DNA of 43,126 nt from Ga0077527 sp038106575 (GCA_038106575.1 JAYOED010000017.1:1-43126); one strand, 5' to 3'; shown: positions 24,944-33,107, numbered from the stretch's first letter. A program made the numbers and translations. Notes: generated by a model from the sequence alone, not told the origin.

Positions 24944-26029
24944 TCAGGACTCCAGAGGCAACCGCACCGGTTTGCCGTCCTTCGCCGAACGCTCGATCGC
25001 AATAGTGGTTTCGAGATTGATCCGCGCCTGATCCGGCGTGGTGTGCACTGTTGGGTGGCCGGTGACGAGGTGGTCCAGCCAGGCGCGGGTTTCGTTCCCT
25101 AGCGGTCCCCAGAAATCGCCCACGGCCCAGTCGCCGGCGGTGTTGCTGCCCAGGAAGGCCATGTTCACCGCATGATCCGGCACATAGGCATGGGGGATGC
25201 CCTTGTCCGAGTAAAGGATGTGATCCATGTGATCGTCATCGACGATCATCGTGCCTTCAGTGCCCAGAAGTTCCAGCCGGTCGGACTGGCCCAGCGTCGG
25301 ATAGCGTGCCGGCAGCGCGTAGCTCACGCCGAAGTTCACCACTGCGCCGTCGGCGAAAGTGACGATGGCCCAGGTCACGTCATCAGCGCCGTAACCGGCG
25401 TCGCGGAAGATGCCTTTCTGGCCGCGGGCGACAACTTCTACCGGCGGGTTGCCTTCGAGAAACCAGCACATCAGGTCGACGTAGTAGGTCAACACGTCTA
25501 GCACCGGCGTCGCGTGTGGATCGCGCTTGAGGATGGCGAAGGCCTGGGCGCGTGAGTTGTAGACGCGGGCGAGGCCGCCGGTGACGCGGCCCAGCCGGCC
25601 CTGGATCATCTGTTCCTTGGCGCGCAGGTAGCAGTCCTTGTAGCGGCGGCTGTAACCGACACGCAGTTTGCCGTTGGTGGTTTTTAGGGTGGCAAGGATG
25701 TCCTCGGCGTCACCCAGCGACAGCGCAATCGGCTTTTCCACCAGTACCGGCTTGCCGAGTTCGAGCGCGCGTTTGATCGGCGCCGCGTGCTCGCCCTCGG
25801 GTGTAGACACGAACACCGCATTCACTTCCGGGCGTTCGATAGCCTCGAAATTGTTGCCGGTGTGGAAATCGGCCTTGGTCGTTTCGGCAAGCGCCTTGGC
25901 TTTTACCGGATCGATGTCGGCAATGGCTAGAAAGCTGACGGAAGGGTGCTTGGCCGACAGGCGTGCGCGCAGTGTGCCGATGCGGCCGGCGCCTATGACG
26001 GCAATGCCGAGATTCTTGTTCTGTTTCAA
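24944..26029 (-). CDS. Gfo/Idh/MocA-family oxidoreductase 1
   Basis: 361-residue NAD(P)-dependent dehydrogenase of the inositol/glucose-fructose oxidoreductase family. It has the Rossmann motif AVIGAGRIGTLRARL (residues 9-23), VFVSTPEGEHA and the E-K-P motif in PVLVEKPIALSLGDAE near 98. In the catalytic segment DVLTYYVDLMCWF a tyrosine stands where inositol dehydrogenases have the general-base histidine. The aspartate four residues earlier is kept. Altered chemistry or a different substrate is therefore possible. It is the last gene of a minus-strand catabolic cluster, separated from the preceding gene by a 198-base gap containing a hairpin. Confidence 0.88.
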   Translation of the reverse strand: MKQNKNLGIAVIGAGRIGTLRARLSAKHPSVSFLAIADIDPVKAKALAETTKADFHTGNNFEAIERPEVNAVFVSTPEGEHAAPIKRALELGKPVLVEKPIALSLGDAEDILATLKTTNGKLRVGYSRRYKDCYLRAKEQMIQGRLGRVTGGLARVYNSRAQAFAILKRDPHATPVLDVLTYYVDLMCWFLEGNPPVEVVARGQKGIFRDAGYGADDVTWAIVTFADGAVVNFGVSYALPARYPTLGQSDRLELLGTEGTMIVDDDHMDHILYSDKGIPHAYVPDHAVNMAFLGSNTAGDWAVGDFWGPLGNETRAWLDHLVTGHPTVHTTPDQARINLETTIAIERSAKDGKPVRLPLES

Positions 26030-26171
26030 ATGAATTCCTCCTGATACGACACGGTTCTGTGCCGGCTGATATCTATTTTAGAGGACGCGGTGGCTGGTAT
26101 GTTCGTTCCTGCGCATATTTTGAACGCCTGACAATCTGTCCGGACATCAGGATGCGCGAAAGAACCCGGGG

Positions 26172-26198
26172 TCGGATCCGGCGGATGACCGGATTCGA
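26172..26198. repeat. Ten-base-pair stem-loop in the gap between two catabolic genes
   Basis: CGGATCCGG (26173-26181) and CCGGATTCG (26189-26197) form a 9-bp stem with one G-T position around a seven-base loop, extended by a T-A pair. On the plus strand it is followed six bases later by a run of eight T. It may end an antisense transcript or be the 3' structure of the hydroxyacid dehydrogenase mRNA on the minus strand. GGATTCGAACC inside the right arm looks like a tRNA T-arm. Confidence 0.5.
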
Positions 26199-26227
26199 AC
26201 CCGTTTTTTTTACGGAGGGACCGGGGT

Positions 26228-27205
26228 TCAGTAAACGCGATACTTCGGCGCTGCTCCATTCAGCACTTGCAGGACGTTTTCCCACGATGCCTTGAACAGG
26301 AAAGCCGCCGACTGGCGAGTGACGCCTGCGACATGGGGTGTCAGCAGCAGCCGCGAGCGGGCCTCGCCGGAGAGCTTTAGCAACGGATTGTCGGCAGTAG
26401 CGGGTTCGATGCTGTAGACGTCCACTGCGGCGCCGGCGATGCGGTTGTCGTTCAGTGCCTGGGCCAGCGCAGCTTCGTCGACGATACCGCCGCGGGCCGC
26501 ATTGATCAGCACCGCATCCTTTTTCATCAGCGCCAGTTGTCCTGCACCAATCAGGTTGGTGGTTGCCGGCAGCAGCGGCACATGCAGCGAGACCACGTCG
26601 GCGGTTTTCAGCAGCTCGTCGAGGGCCACGGCATTGGCATTCAGCGCTTCGGCTTTCGACTTGTCCTTCAGCGCCGGGTCGAAATAGATGATGTTGCAGC
26701 CAAGTCGGTGGAAGGCCTGGGCGATGGCGATGCCGATCACACCCATGCCGACCACGCCGACAGTGGCGCCATCGATGCCGGCAAGGTTGTCGGCCATCAT
26801 GCGGTTGCGGAAGGTAACGTAATTGCCTTTCTTGATCTCGGCGTCCGACCACGCGAAGCGGCGCAGCAACACCGAGGCGCAGGCAGTGACGTATTCGGCG
26901 ACGGCGCTGTTGCTGCCGCCGGGCACGTTGGCGACCGGAATGCCGAGCTTCTTCAGCGCGGATTCATCGAGGCGGTCGACGCCGGCGCCGGTGATCTGCA
27001 CCACTTTTAGTGATGTGCCTTCGAATAGCGCTGCGGGCAATTTTGGCCCGACTGCGGGCATGACCACAGCTTTCGCCTGTTTCAGCAGTGCCGGCAGGTC
27101 GGCGTCGTCGGGTTTGCGGTAGGCGATATTGAGGTTCTTCGGTGGGGTGACGCCGACGCGGGTGAAATCGGCTTCGGGACGCAGGCATACGACATCGGTG
27201 CTCAT
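26228..27205 (-). CDS. D-2-hydroxyacid dehydrogenase (phosphoglycerate dehydrogenase-like)
   Basis: 325-residue NAD-dependent dehydrogenase. The Rossmann motif VVGMGVIGIAIAQAFHRLG lies near 148-166. The catalytic arginine is in INAARGGIVDEAAL, the glutamate in VYSIEP, and the histidine in LLTPHVAGVT near 295. The N-terminal MSTDVVCLRPEADFTRVG is unlike the 15078 enzyme, so the two are distinct family branches. It follows the cupin gene by 37 bases in the same direction and likely oxidises or reduces a sugar-acid-type intermediate in the local pathway. The substrate is unknown. Confidence 0.88.
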   Translation of the reverse strand: MSTDVVCLRPEADFTRVGVTPPKNLNIAYRKPDDADLPALLKQAKAVVMPAVGPKLPAALFEGTSLKVVQITGAGVDRLDESALKKLGIPVANVPGGSNSAVAEYVTACASVLLRRFAWSDAEIKKGNYVTFRNRMMADNLAGIDGATVGVVGMGVIGIAIAQAFHRLGCNIIYFDPALKDKSKAEALNANAVALDELLKTADVVSLHVPLLPATTNLIGAGQLALMKKDAVLINAARGGIVDEAALAQALNDNRIAGAAVDVYSIEPATADNPLLKLSGEARSRLLLTPHVAGVTRQSAAFLFKASWENVLQVLNGAAPKYRVY

Positions 27206-27242
27206 GGCAGGGACTTTCGGTTATTGCGACGTGCGGAACGGC

Positions 27243-27617
27243 TCAGGCTTTGTGTTCTTGGGTGCGCTGCGCGATGTTGTTGACTGGAAAAAAACACAGC
27301 AGCACCAGCGGGTCGTTGCCGGTGTTGCGCGTGGCATGCTTTTCTCCGGAGGGGATCAGGATGGTGTCGCCGGCTTTCAGCGGATAGCTGCCGCTGTCGG
27401 CTTCGGTGCGGCCCTCTCCGGACATGACAAAAATGCATTCCTCGAAACCCTGGTGAAAATGCTTGCCGCGCGGCGCATCGCCGGGTTTCACCGGCGGGAT
27501 TTCCACCAGTCGCAGCGTCACTGCCTGCGAGCCTTTTTCGCCGGAGACAATCTCCAGCGACTTGCGGCCGGGCAGGCCCATGCTTTTGGCTTCCGACTGT
27601 GTGAGTACCTTGGCCAT
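27243..27617 (-). CDS. Single-domain cupin protein
   Basis: 124-residue small beta-barrel protein. Cupin motif 1 appears as GKHFHQGFEECIFVMSGEG (about 52-70), with two histidines and a glutamate as metal ligands. Motif 2 is PSGEKHATRNTG near 92. It could be a metal-dependent isomerase or a lyase, or a sensor of a pathway intermediate. It begins 3 bases after the creatininase-family gene stop, so the genes are surely co-transcribed. The N-terminal ~20 residues are polar and hydrophilic, without a signal peptide. Confidence 0.87.
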   Translation of the reverse strand: MAKVLTQSEAKSMGLPGRKSLEIVSGEKGSQAVTLRLVEIPPVKPGDAPRGKHFHQGFEECIFVMSGEGRTEADSGSYPLKAGDTILIPSGEKHATRNTGNDPLVLLCFFPVNNIAQRTQEHKA

Positions 27618-27620
27618 GGA

Positions 27621-28442
27621 CTAGCCCGCGATCTTCAGATGCTTGATCTCGGCGGTGCCGCCTTGGGCTTCGTCGAGCAACGCGAAAATTTCCGTGCACT
27701 CCTTAGCGATGGCGTCGGCAATGTCGTTGAGCATTTTCACGCCCTTGGCCGTGGTGGCGTGTTCCGGCGAACCGTACCAGCCGGTGGCCGCGATGGTCTT
27801 GATGTCGCGCAACACTGGCTGGTAGCTGCGGGTGCGGCGCAGGCGGTCCCACTTGCGGCCATGCCCGTGGTCGGACGAATAGTCGATGCGGTCGAGGTGC
27901 ACCAACTCGGGCTGGTAGGCAAGCACTGCCAGCGCCTCGATTTCACCACCATGGGTGAGGCCGCCGCAGTCGTGGCCGTAGAGTTCGGCGGCGACGTAGC
28001 AGGCCTGGATCACGATCACGCTCATGCCGACTTCGCGGTGCAGCCGCTCCGACGCGATAGCGAGTGACGGGATGTTACCTTCATGCCAGTTGAGGATCAT
28101 CAGCCGCTTCGCGCCGTGCTTCGCGGTCGATTCGCAGGATTCGACGACCACGCGCTGATATGTGTCGGGCGTTAGCGTCATCGTGCCTTCGAACGGCATG
28201 TGCATCGGCGTCACGCCCAGCGGGCCGCCCGGCAATACCAGTCCGTCCATGCGTTCGGCCACGGCGTGGCTGATCACGTTGGCGGCGTAGATGTCGGTGC
28301 CGGTGGGCAGGTGGGGGCCGTGCTGTTCGACGCTGCCCGCGGGCAGGATTACCAGCGGGTTTTTCTTCAGTTGCGCCGCGATTTCGGGCTGGGTGAGGTC
28401 GATGAAGTAGCGCGTAGCGAGATTTGAAGGTGCAGGGGACAT
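27621..28442 (-). CDS. Creatininase-family amidohydrolase
   Basis: 273-residue metal-dependent hydrolase of the creatinine amidohydrolase family. The family includes lactam-opening enzymes as well as FAPy deformylase and MftE. Motif VILPAGSVEQHGPHLPTGTD (about 31-50) carries the glutamate, histidine and aspartate metal ligands. LNWHEGN (near 116) replaces the common N-G-H-G-N, and GLTHGGEIEALAVLAY (near 180) supplies further ligands. The cluster context, with two sugar-type dehydrogenases, a hydroxyacid dehydrogenase and a cupin, suggests opening of a lactam or lactone-like ring in a catabolic route. It is not likely to be creatinine breakdown because creatinase and related genes are missing. 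Confidence 0.87.
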   Translation of the reverse strand: MSPAPSNLATRYFIDLTQPEIAAQLKKNPLVILPAGSVEQHGPHLPTGTDIYAANVISHAVAERMDGLVLPGGPLGVTPMHMPFEGTMTLTPDTYQRVVVESCESTAKHGAKRLMILNWHEGNIPSLAIASERLHREVGMSVIVIQACYVAAELYGHDCGGLTHGGEIEALAVLAYQPELVHLDRIDYSSDHGHGRKWDRLRRTRSYQPVLRDIKTIAATGWYGSPEHATTAKGVKMLNDIADAIAKECTEIFALLDEAQGGTAEIKHLKIAG

Positions 28443-28455
28443 GGCGGTCTCCAGT

Positions 28456-29538
28456 TTACGCGGCCTGTTTCGACTGGTTTTTGGCGCGGGCGTCGTTCAT
28501 CACATCCTCTATGGTCACGCACTGGCCCTTGCGGTCGATCGACTTCAGCGCGGCGTTGGTCATTGCCACCGCAACGTTGCCGTTGTGCGCGGTGAGTTCA
28601 TTCGGCTTGCCGGAGACGCAGCTGCCGGCGAAGGCCTCGAGTTCGGAGCGGAACATGTCGGATTCCGGCAGCTTGATGTCCTCGCGTTTGCCCCAGCCGT
28701 CCTTGCCGCGCTGGATGTAGAGCACGGAAGCCATGTGCAGCAGGTGCGGCGTGTCCCAGGTGCCGAAGTCGATCTCGTAATGCATCAGCCCTTTGGAACC
28801 GAATACGCGCACCGCAAAAATGCCGGGCGAGGTCCAGCAGGAACCGACGTAACCGAGTTTGCCGTCCTTGAAGCGCACCAGTGACATCGACTGGTCGTCG
28901 ACTTCGGCGCCGACCGGCGACAGCTTGGACGCCATCGACGATATTTCCTGCGGTTCGCCGCCGAGCATGTGCAATACGTCGAACTGGTGAATCGCCAGTT
29001 GCGACAGCGGGCCGCCGGGGGCGCGGTCCTTGTACCAGCGCCAGGTCTGCGGCGTCAGCTCGAGCGCACGCTCATTGGAGAAATTGGCTTCGATGAAGGC
29101 GACGCGGCCGAGTTCGCCAGCATCGATTTTTTCCTTGATGATGCGGATGCCCGCCATTAGTCGGGCGCTGTGGCCGACGGTGACGATGATCTTGTGCTGC
29201 TTCTGCAGGGCTTCGATCTTCAGGCCGTCTTCCAGCGTCTGCGAAATCGGCTTCTCGGTGTAGACGTGCTTGCCGGCTTTGGCGACGAGTTCCGCCATCG
29301 GCAGATGCTGTTCGTTGGGTACGGTCAGCACTACGCCCTTGATCTCGGGATTCGAAAGCATAGTCTGCATGTCGGGTACCGAAGGCACACCCATTTCTTT
29401 CGCGAAAGCGTCACGTTTTTCTTGTGAGCGGCTGTAGCCGGCGACGATCTGGATCTTGTCGGACTGCTTGGCTGCGCGGGTCAATACCTTGGCCCAGCGG
29501 CCCAGACCGACGATGCCGACTTTGACGGGGGTGCTCAT
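28456..29538 (-). CDS. Gfo/Idh/MocA-family oxidoreductase 2
   Basis: 360 residues from ATG 29538, chosen for its AGGAG leader and because VGIVGLGRWAKVLTRAA then starts near residue 6; a longer frame to 29595 adds no homology. The E-K-P motif is in VYTEKPISQTLEDG near 97. The catalytic segment PLSQLAIHQFDVLHML keeps the histidine but has glutamine at the usual aspartate position, complementary to the change in the other family member of the cluster. It is the first gene of the minus-strand cluster, divergent from a GntR-type regulator, so it is probably the regulated entry enzyme. Confidence 0.88.
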   Translation of the reverse strand: MSTPVKVGIVGLGRWAKVLTRAAKQSDKIQIVAGYSRSQEKRDAFAKEMGVPSVPDMQTMLSNPEIKGVVLTVPNEQHLPMAELVAKAGKHVYTEKPISQTLEDGLKIEALQKQHKIIVTVGHSARLMAGIRIIKEKIDAGELGRVAFIEANFSNERALELTPQTWRWYKDRAPGGPLSQLAIHQFDVLHMLGGEPQEISSMASKLSPVGAEVDDQSMSLVRFKDGKLGYVGSCWTSPGIFAVRVFGSKGLMHYEIDFGTWDTPHLLHMASVLYIQRGKDGWGKREDIKLPESDMFRSELEAFAGSCVSGKPNELTAHNGNVAVAMTNAALKSIDRKGQCVTIEDVMNDARAKNQSKQAA

Positions 29539-29614
29539 GTCGAATGCTCCTGTTGCGTTTGAACGAATGGTTGCGGATGGGGTGCAATCCGGCAATCTCG
29601 GTTGCGCATCCTCT

Positions 29615-29644
29615 TATTACGTATTATCGTATTACGGTATTACG
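29615..29644. promoter_or_regulatory. Run of four TATTACG-like repeats between divergent catabolic operon and GntR regulator
   Basis: TATTACG (29615-29621), TATTATCG (29622-29629), TATTACG (29630-29636) and GTATTACG (29637-29644) follow one another without gaps, in the 141-base divergent promoter region. The likely role is operator for the FCD-type GntR regulator encoded at 29680, which would control both directions. Confidence 0.6.
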
Positions 29645-29679
29645 AGATGGGTCAATGCAATAACCTGAATGATCGGGCT

Positions 29680-30384
29680 ATGACCATGCCTGATAAAAAT
29701 ATACAAAAAATACAAAGACATGCAGCGCCACTGCGGGCGCAGGTGCTGGACGGTCTGCGCGAGGCGATCATCGATGGCCGGTTGTCTCCGGGTGCGCGGC
29801 TGACCGAGCGTGAGCTGACCGAAATGATGGGGGTGTCGCGCACGGTGATTCGCGAGGCACTGCGCCAGCTCGAGAGCGAGGGCTTGATTGCCAACGTGCC
29901 CAACAAGGGGCCTGTGGTGCGGGAGCTTTCAATGGCCGAGGCGCAGGATCTCTACACCATTCGCGCAGTGCTTGGGGGTCTGGCTGCGCGTCTGTTCGTG
30001 CAAAACGCCGGCGAAGCCGAACTCAAGCAACTGGTGCAGGCGCTCGACGTGGTCACCGGAGCCTACAAGCGCGGTGACGCCCAGGAAGTACTTGAAACCA
30101 AGAACCGTTTTTATGACGCGCTGTTCGATGGTGCAGGCAGCGAAACGCTATCGTCGATGCTGGCCACTTTGCACGCGCGCATCTGGCGCTGGCGTGCACT
30201 GGGACTGTCGCATCCGCGGCGTTCCGGGAGCCGCTCGCAGGAAAGCATCAACGGGTTGCACGCGATGCTCGCCGCAATCCGTGAACGCGACGCCGAAGCC
30301 GCTGAGCGGCTCACTCGCGTGGAGGCGCAGGCTGCTGCCGCGGAGGTGATGCGGCTGATCGAATTTAACGGCGTGTCAAGCTAA
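29680..30384 (+). CDS. GntR-family transcriptional regulator, FCD (FadR) subfamily
   Basis: 234 residues from ATG 29680 (ATG 29686 is also possible). The N-terminal winged helix (about 15-80) includes LREAIIDGRLSPGARLTERELTEMMGVSRTVIREALRQLE, the standard GntR recognition region. The C-terminal FCD ligand-binding domain (about 90-225) has the pattern LYTIRAVLGGLAARL and an H near HARIWRWRAL; it usually binds an acid through a metal. It is divergent from the Gfo/creatininase cluster and overlaps no neighbour, and the TauE-like gene starts immediately after its stop. It probably represses the cluster and responds to a pathway acid. Confidence 0.9.
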   Translation: MTMPDKNIQKIQRHAAPLRAQVLDGLREAIIDGRLSPGARLTERELTEMMGVSRTVIREALRQLESEGLIANVPNKGPVVRELSMAEAQDLYTIRAVLGGLAARLFVQNAGEAELKQLVQALDVVTGAYKRGDAQEVLETKNRFYDALFDGAGSETLSSMLATLHARIWRWRALGLSHPRRSGSRSQESINGLHAMLAAIRERDAEAAERLTRVEAQAAAAEVMRLIEFNGVSS

Positions 30385-30387
30385 GTG

Positions 30388-31128
30388 ATGATCGAGCTTT
30401 CTCCCCTCGGGTGGGGTTATTGCATGGTCGTCTTGCTCGCGAGTTATGCCTTGCGCGGCAGCACCGGCTTTGGGGGGTTTGCGGCAATGCCGCTGCTGGC
30501 GTTGGTGTTGCCGATGAAAGTGTTGGTGCCAGTATGGACGCTGCTGACCATTAGCGCTTCGGGCACGCTGTTCGGCAAGGACCGGCATCACGTATCACTA
30601 CGCCTGATCCTGCGCATGATGCCGGCGTGCGCTGTGGGAGTGCTTGCCGGTCTCTACCTGTTCAAGAATCTCGATCCGGCGTGGATCGCACACGGCCTAG
30701 GTGCGCTGGTGAGCGGTTACGGTTTTTATGTGCTGTGGCAGATGCGCAGGCCTCGCCCTTCCGCTGCGCCACCGCGGGGCATCGGGATCATCGCGGATTT
30801 CCTGGCGGGTGCGGTGGGGACGGTATTCGGCACCATGGCGAGTATATTTTTCGCCATCCATCTCGATTCGATCCGCATTACCAAGGAGCAGTTTCGCGGC
30901 ACGCTGTCGGCGATGATGCTGACGCTGGCGGTGATCCGCGGCGCGGGTTACTGGGCTGTGGACGAGTTCGGCAGCCAAGAACTGCTGCTGTTTGCTGCTG
31001 CGCTGCCGTTCATGCTGCTCGGCATCTGGATCGGCGACCGGGTGCATACGGGGTTAAGCGACACCGCATTTCGCCATATCGTTTGTGCGGTACTGATACT
31101 CAGCGGCATTCCGCTGATGCTGAAATAA
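30388..31128 (+). CDS. TauE/SafE-family membrane transporter
   Basis: 246-residue inner-membrane protein with about eight helices. SYALRGSTGFGGFAAMPLLAL near 18-38 and GTVFGTMASIFFAIHLDS near 145-165 are the two related G-x-G-F/G repeats typical of the family. Members export or import small anions such as sulfite, sulfoacetate or carboxylates. The start is ATG 30388 or the GTG just before it, touching the regulator's stop, so it is cotranscribed with the regulator. It is likely the uptake or efflux partner of the divergent pathway. Confidence 0.83.
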   Translation: MIELSPLGWGYCMVVLLASYALRGSTGFGGFAAMPLLALVLPMKVLVPVWTLLTISASGTLFGKDRHHVSLRLILRMMPACAVGVLAGLYLFKNLDPAWIAHGLGALVSGYGFYVLWQMRRPRPSAAPPRGIGIIADFLAGAVGTVFGTMASIFFAIHLDSIRITKEQFRGTLSAMMLTLAVIRGAGYWAVDEFGSQELLLFAAALPFMLLGIWIGDRVHTGLSDTAFRHIVCAVLILSGIPLMLK

Positions 31129-31170
31129 TTTCGCCGGAATTACAGGACGCCTTCGGCTGATTTGCACTGG

Positions 31171-31296
31171 CTTTTTTTCGGCGTACGTCTGTTCGTCCGC
31201 AGCCCGGGCGAGCATGGTGAGATTGGAGCCGTCGGCGAGTGCCACGGCGGTAGCGATCGAAGCGCGGGCCTCGGCCGTCGCAACTCCACCAGCAAA
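31171..31296 (-). pseudogene. GGDEF-domain C-terminal remnant
   Basis: Read on the minus strand directly after the UPF0114 stop and in the same frame, the sequence gives AEARASIATAVALADGSNLT and then MLARAADEQTYAEKK. This matches the end of diguanylate-cyclase GGDEF domains (V-S-I-G-V-A, then L-x-x-A-D-x-A-M-Y-x-A-K). The usual glycine after S-I is alanine. No GGDEF active-site loop or start exists upstream, because the UPF0114 gene occupies that space. It looks like the leftover 3' end of a lost regulatory gene. The assignment rests on a 30-residue pattern only. Confidence 0.45.
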
Positions 31297-31863
31297 TCAG
31301 TGCGTTTCTACTGCCACTGGTTTTGACGGCTTGTGGACGTGCGTGGACTGGGTGATTTTTTCGGTATAGGCAATGGCCAGCGCCGAGACCACGAAAGTCA
31401 GATGGATCATGGTCTGCCAAAGCAGGGTTTTCTCGTCGTACTGCGAAGCATTGATGAAAGATTTCAGCAGGTGGATCGACGAGATGCCGATAATCGCGGT
31501 GGCAAGCTTTACCTTGAGTACACCGGCATTGACGTGGGACAGCCACTCCGGCTGGTCGGGATGGTTGTGCAGTTCCAGTCTCGATACGAAGGTTTCCCAG
31601 CCACCGACGATTACCATCACCAGAAGGTTGGAGATCATAACCACGTCGATCAGCCCGAGCACGATCAGCATGATCTCGACCTCGGTGATGTCCTTGACCC
31701 GGATCATCCCAATCAAATGTACGAGCTCGGTCCAGAACTGCCAGACGTAGACGGCTTGCGCGACAATCAGGCCGACGTAAAGCGGCGCCTGCAGCCAGCG
31801 GCTCATGAATATCCAGCGCGGCAGCGGTCCGAGTGCACTTGTGGCGGGTTTGGGGTTCTGCAT
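31297..31863 (-). CDS. UPF0114 (YqhA-like) membrane protein
   Basis: 188-residue membrane protein with about four helices. It matches the YqhA/UPF0114 family in length and in segments PRWIFMSRWLQAPLYVGLIVA (about 15-35), LIDVVMISNLLVMVIVGGWE and the HVNAGVLKVKLATAIIGISSIHLLKSFI stretch. No biochemical function is established. The C-terminus is a short polar tail ending VAVETH. It stands alone between a GGDEF remnant and a 121-base gap, and nothing nearby hints at its job. Confidence 0.88.
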   Translation of the reverse strand: MQNPKPATSALGPLPRWIFMSRWLQAPLYVGLIVAQAVYVWQFWTELVHLIGMIRVKDITEVEIMLIVLGLIDVVMISNLLVMVIVGGWETFVSRLELHNHPDQPEWLSHVNAGVLKVKLATAIIGISSIHLLKSFINASQYDEKTLLWQTMIHLTFVVSALAIAYTEKITQSTHVHKPSKPVAVETH

Positions 31864-31894
31864 GACGGGGTGCCCTGAAAAAGCCGCTATTGTC

Positions 31895-31921
31895 TACGCT
31901 TGGGATGGCAATGCAAGCGTA
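31895..31921. repeat. Perfect 8-bp hairpin in the gap between UPF0114 and quinone oxidoreductase genes
   Basis: TACGCTTG (31895-31902) and CAAGCGTA (31914-31921) are perfect inverted copies around an 11-base loop. A second pair, GCTCACA (31928-31934) and TGTGAGC (31973-31979), lies between it and the oxidoreductase stop. It may be a terminator of the oxidoreductase transcript or a regulatory site for the UPF0114 gene. Confidence 0.4.
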
Positions 31922-31984
31922 GCGCAGGCTCACAAAAAAACATAATTAAAACAATTATTTATCGATTATCCGTGTGAGCGGTTT

Positions 31985-32977
31985 TTAGTCGCGCGGGGCA
32001 ATGACGATCTTGCCGATGACTTTACGGTCGCGCACAACACGCAGTGCCTCGCGGTACTGCGCCAGCGGATACGCCCTCATCACGTGCGGCCTGATTTTTC
32101 CGGCGCTGTGCCAGTCGAACAGTTCACGCTGTACGCGCTGCACTTTCTCCGGCTGGCGGTCGCGGTAGGCGCTGTACTGGAGGCCGAGAATCGCGATGTT
32201 TTTCACCAGCAGGTGTCCTGCCTTGACTTCGGGTATACGGCCTTCGGCAAAACCGACGACAACCAGCCGGCCCGACCATGCGATTACGCGCAGGCTCGCA
32301 TCGAACACGTCGCCGCCGACCGGATCGACGATGACGTCGATGCCGCGTTTTCCCACAGCAGCGTAGACCTGATCGCGGAAGTCATCGCGCAGATTGGGTA
32401 CGTCGGTGCGCACCACGTGGTCGGCACCATGTTCGCGGGCCACCGCGGCTTTGGCTTCGCTGCCGACGCTGGCGACCACGGTCGCGCCCAGCGCCTTGGC
32501 CACTTCGATGGTGGCGATGCCGACGCCGCCGGCGGCGCCGTTGATGAGCACGGTTTCGCTGGGCTGCCAGCGCGCCCGCTCGACCAGTGCGAAATGCGCG
32601 GTGGGATAGGCGATGCCCATTGCCGCGGCATCGGCAAAAGACATCGCAGCGGGCATCGGGTAGCAGTTCTGCTGTGGCACCACACATTTCTGCGCGTAGG
32701 CGCCATATTCGATCTGTGCGGCGACGCGGTCGCCGAGCTTGAGGGTGGTGACGCCTTCGCCGACCGCAGCGACCACGCCCGCCATGTCCTTGCCGGGGCT
32801 GAACGGGCGTTTCGGCAGCACCTGGTAGGTGCCACCAATCACCAGCAGGTCGGGAAAATTGACGCTCGCTGCATGTACGTCGACCAGTACCTGGCCCGGT
32901 CCCGGTGCCGGATCGGGTATATCTTCGAGGAGCAGGTTTTCCAGCGGACCGTGTTCACGAACGATCAATGCTTTCAA
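31985..32977 (-). CDS. NADPH:quinone oxidoreductase family protein (MDR superfamily)
   Basis: 330 residues from TTG 32977, giving the family-typical start KALIVREHGPLENLLLEDIP; a longer version from ATG 33022 is possible. The GroES-like domain contains the PFSPGKDMAGVVAAVGEGVTTL segment. The NADPH-binding domain has the motif LINGAAGGVGIATIEVAKALGA (about 140-160), and no zinc-ligand cysteines are seen. Such enzymes reduce quinones or act as crotonyl-CoA-type reductases. The C-terminal half contains GRLVVVGFAEGRIPEV. It is transcribed away from the Bug-protein terminator just upstream and looks monocistronic. Confidence 0.88.
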   Translation of the reverse strand: MKALIVREHGPLENLLLEDIPDPAPGPGQVLVDVHAASVNFPDLLVIGGTYQVLPKRPFSPGKDMAGVVAAVGEGVTTLKLGDRVAAQIEYGAYAQKCVVPQQNCYPMPAAMSFADAAAMGIAYPTAHFALVERARWQPSETVLINGAAGGVGIATIEVAKALGATVVASVGSEAKAAVAREHGADHVVRTDVPNLRDDFRDQVYAAVGKRGIDVIVDPVGGDVFDASLRVIAWSGRLVVVGFAEGRIPEVKAGHLLVKNIAILGLQYSAYRDRQPEKVQRVQRELFDWHSAGKIRPHVMRAYPLAQYREALRVVRDRKVIGKIVIAPRD

Positions 32978-33056
32978 CAGGGGTTCTCCGGATTCAGGAG
33001 GCGCGATTGTAGCGCGAGCCATCCCGTGTACGTAAAACCGAGGAAGGGATGCGCAC

Positions 33057-33092
33057 AAAAAAACAGGCCGCGCGATCGAACGCACGGCCTGT
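33057..33092 (-). terminator. Rho-independent terminator of the Bug-protein gene
   Basis: On the minus strand ACAGGCCG and CGGCCTGT form an 8-bp stem (33063-33070 and 33085-33092), with further pairs inside. Seven T follow (33057-33063 on the plus strand as A). It lies 15 bases past the Bug gene stop, so it separates that gene from the quinone oxidoreductase gene. Confidence 0.9.
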
Positions 33093-33107
33093 TGCGGATT
33101 TGCGTAA

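Noticed and set aside
26189..26228. A tRNA gene on the minus strand
   Set aside because: Only a T-arm-like piece is present; the T stem is not fully paired and there is no room for anticodon and acceptor arms before the hydroxyacid dehydrogenase stop.
27621..28442. A creatinine degradation pathway
   Set aside because: Only a creatininase-family enzyme is found; creatinase and sarcosine oxidase are absent and the neighbours point to sugar-acid-type chemistry.
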